Positions 7,219-7,922 of a stretch of DNA of 7,922 nt are shown one piece after another. This stretch comes from JBEVNX01 sp040507895. Lineage in GTDB: Bacteria; Desulfobacterota; Binatia; JACPRU01. The notes below the pieces were generated by a model. The model was not told where the DNA came from. It saw only the letters and a program-made list of their open reading frames with translations, and made no database searches. Every line of letters begins with the position of its first letter. The stretch's first letter is position 1. The translations under genes were made by a program, and so were the position numbers. The DNA lies in NCBI GenBank assembly GCA_040507895.1, contig JBEVNX010000131.1, forward strand, positions 1 to 7,922, given 5' to 3'.

Positions 7219-7922
7219 AGAGCTCGCGGCTGGCGCTCGCAACCGCGGTCTTGCTGTCGCTCTCCGCCTGCGCGGTCGGCCCGAACTACACGCGGCCGAC
7301 GGTTCAGGCGCCGGCCGACTACCGCGGCGCGGAAGCCCCGTCGGACGAAAAGTCGCTCGCGGATCTGCCCTGGTGGGAGGTCTTTCAGGACCCCACGCTC
7401 AAGGGCTTGGTCGAAGAGGCGCTCGCCGCCAACTACGACGCCCGCATCGCCGCTGCGCGGGTCGAGCGGGCGCGCTACAGCGTCGGCGTAACGCGCGCGG
7501 ATCTCATGCCGCAGGTCGACTATACCGGTGAAGCGCAGCGCGGCAAGTTCTTTGTGTCCTCGGATTTCCCGAACGAGACGGGGAACGTCTTTCTCGGGGC
7601 GTTCCAGATGGCTTGGGAGATCGACGTCTGGGGGCGCATTCGCCGCGCGACCGAAGCCTCGCTGGCCGATCTGTTCGCAACCGAGGACGTTCGTCGCGCA
7701 GTGGTGCTCAACGTGATCACCGACGTAGCGCAGGCCTACTTCGAGCTCCTCGAGCTCGATCTCGAGCTCGAGATCGCCAAGCGCACGCGCGACGCGTTCC
7801 AAGGGACGCTCGACCTGTTCATGCGAAAGCTGGTCGGGGGAGTCGGAAACAAACTGGCGACCTCGCGAGCCGAGGCGGCGCTCGCCGACGCCGCGGCGAC
7901 AATCCCGGACGTCGAGCGGCAG
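7215..7922 (+). CDS. RND efflux outer-membrane factor, NodT/TolC-type lipoprotein (3' end missing)
   Basis: The first 236 codons of an outer-membrane efflux duct protein; the frame is open at the window end, and the full protein would be expected at roughly 450-500 residues. The N-terminus is a short lipoprotein signal peptide with lipobox L-S-A-C, Cys at 19, followed by the family opening AVGPNYTRPTV. Further landmarks are PWWEVFQDPTLKGLVEEALAAN (about 52-73), the hairpin helix with AAARVERARYSVGVTRADLMPQV, the strand/turn motif WEIDVWGRIRRATEAS (134-149), the helix VAQAYFELLELDLELEIAKRT (171-191) and LVGGVGNKLATSRAEAALA (206-224). It trimerises in the outer membrane to form the exit channel for the upstream permease and adaptor. 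The ATG overlaps the permease TGA as ATGA, with only a weak purine-rich site before it, so translation is probably coupled to the permease. Confidence 0.94.
   Translation, partial: MKSSRLALATAVLLSLSACAVGPNYTRPTVQAPADYRGAEAPSDEKSLADLPWWEVFQDPTLKGLVEEALAANYDARIAAARVERARYSVGVTRADLMPQVDYTGEAQRGKFFVSSDFPNETGNVFLGAFQMAWEIDVWGRIRRATEASLADLFATEDVRRAVVLNVITDVAQAYFELLELDLELEIAKRTRDAFQGTLDLFMRKLVGGVGNKLATSRAEAALADAAATIPDVERQ

Overview
This 7,922-base window is GC-rich throughout and comes from a Gram-negative (diderm) bacterium. The diderm assignment rests on a complete inner-membrane RND pump set, with a periplasmic adaptor lipoprotein, an RND permease and an outer-membrane factor. The protein style suggests a soil or environmental lineage such as a deltaproteobacterial, Acidobacteria-like or betaproteobacterial group, but nothing here fixes the taxon. 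There are no rRNA, tRNA, CRISPR or insertion-sequence signals.

Layout. The left third is transcribed leftwards (minus strand). It holds a SulP-family anion permease with a C-terminal STAS domain (478-2265) and, 84 bases downstream on the same strand, a small SH3-domain lipoprotein gene running off the left edge (1-393). That second gene carries an in-frame TAA stop between its lipoprotein signal peptide and its SH3 domain, so it looks like a recent pseudogene, a sequencing error, or a recoded gene. A 571-base gene-poor region (2266-2836) separates this unit from a divergent, rightward operon.

The rightward operon encodes a tripartite RND multidrug-type efflux system in the order adaptor (2837-4039), HAE1-type permease (4054-7218) and NodT/TolC-type outer-membrane lipoprotein (7215 to the right edge, incomplete). 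The genes are tightly packed: 14 bases between the first two and a 4-base ATGA overlap between the last two. The permease would use proton influx to capture hydrophobic compounds in the inner membrane or periplasm. The adaptor, anchored by its lipidated cysteine, would link it to the outer-membrane duct. No regulator gene (TetR, MarR, two-component) is visible in the window, and the substrate cannot be told from the sequence.

Overall this is a mostly conventional region. I do not see a new biological system. The points that deserve a second look are the interrupted SH3 lipoprotein gene, the long regulator-free divergent intergenic region with a possible leader ORF overlapping the adaptor start, the nine-proline linker of the adaptor, and an atypical end to the last membrane helix of the permease.
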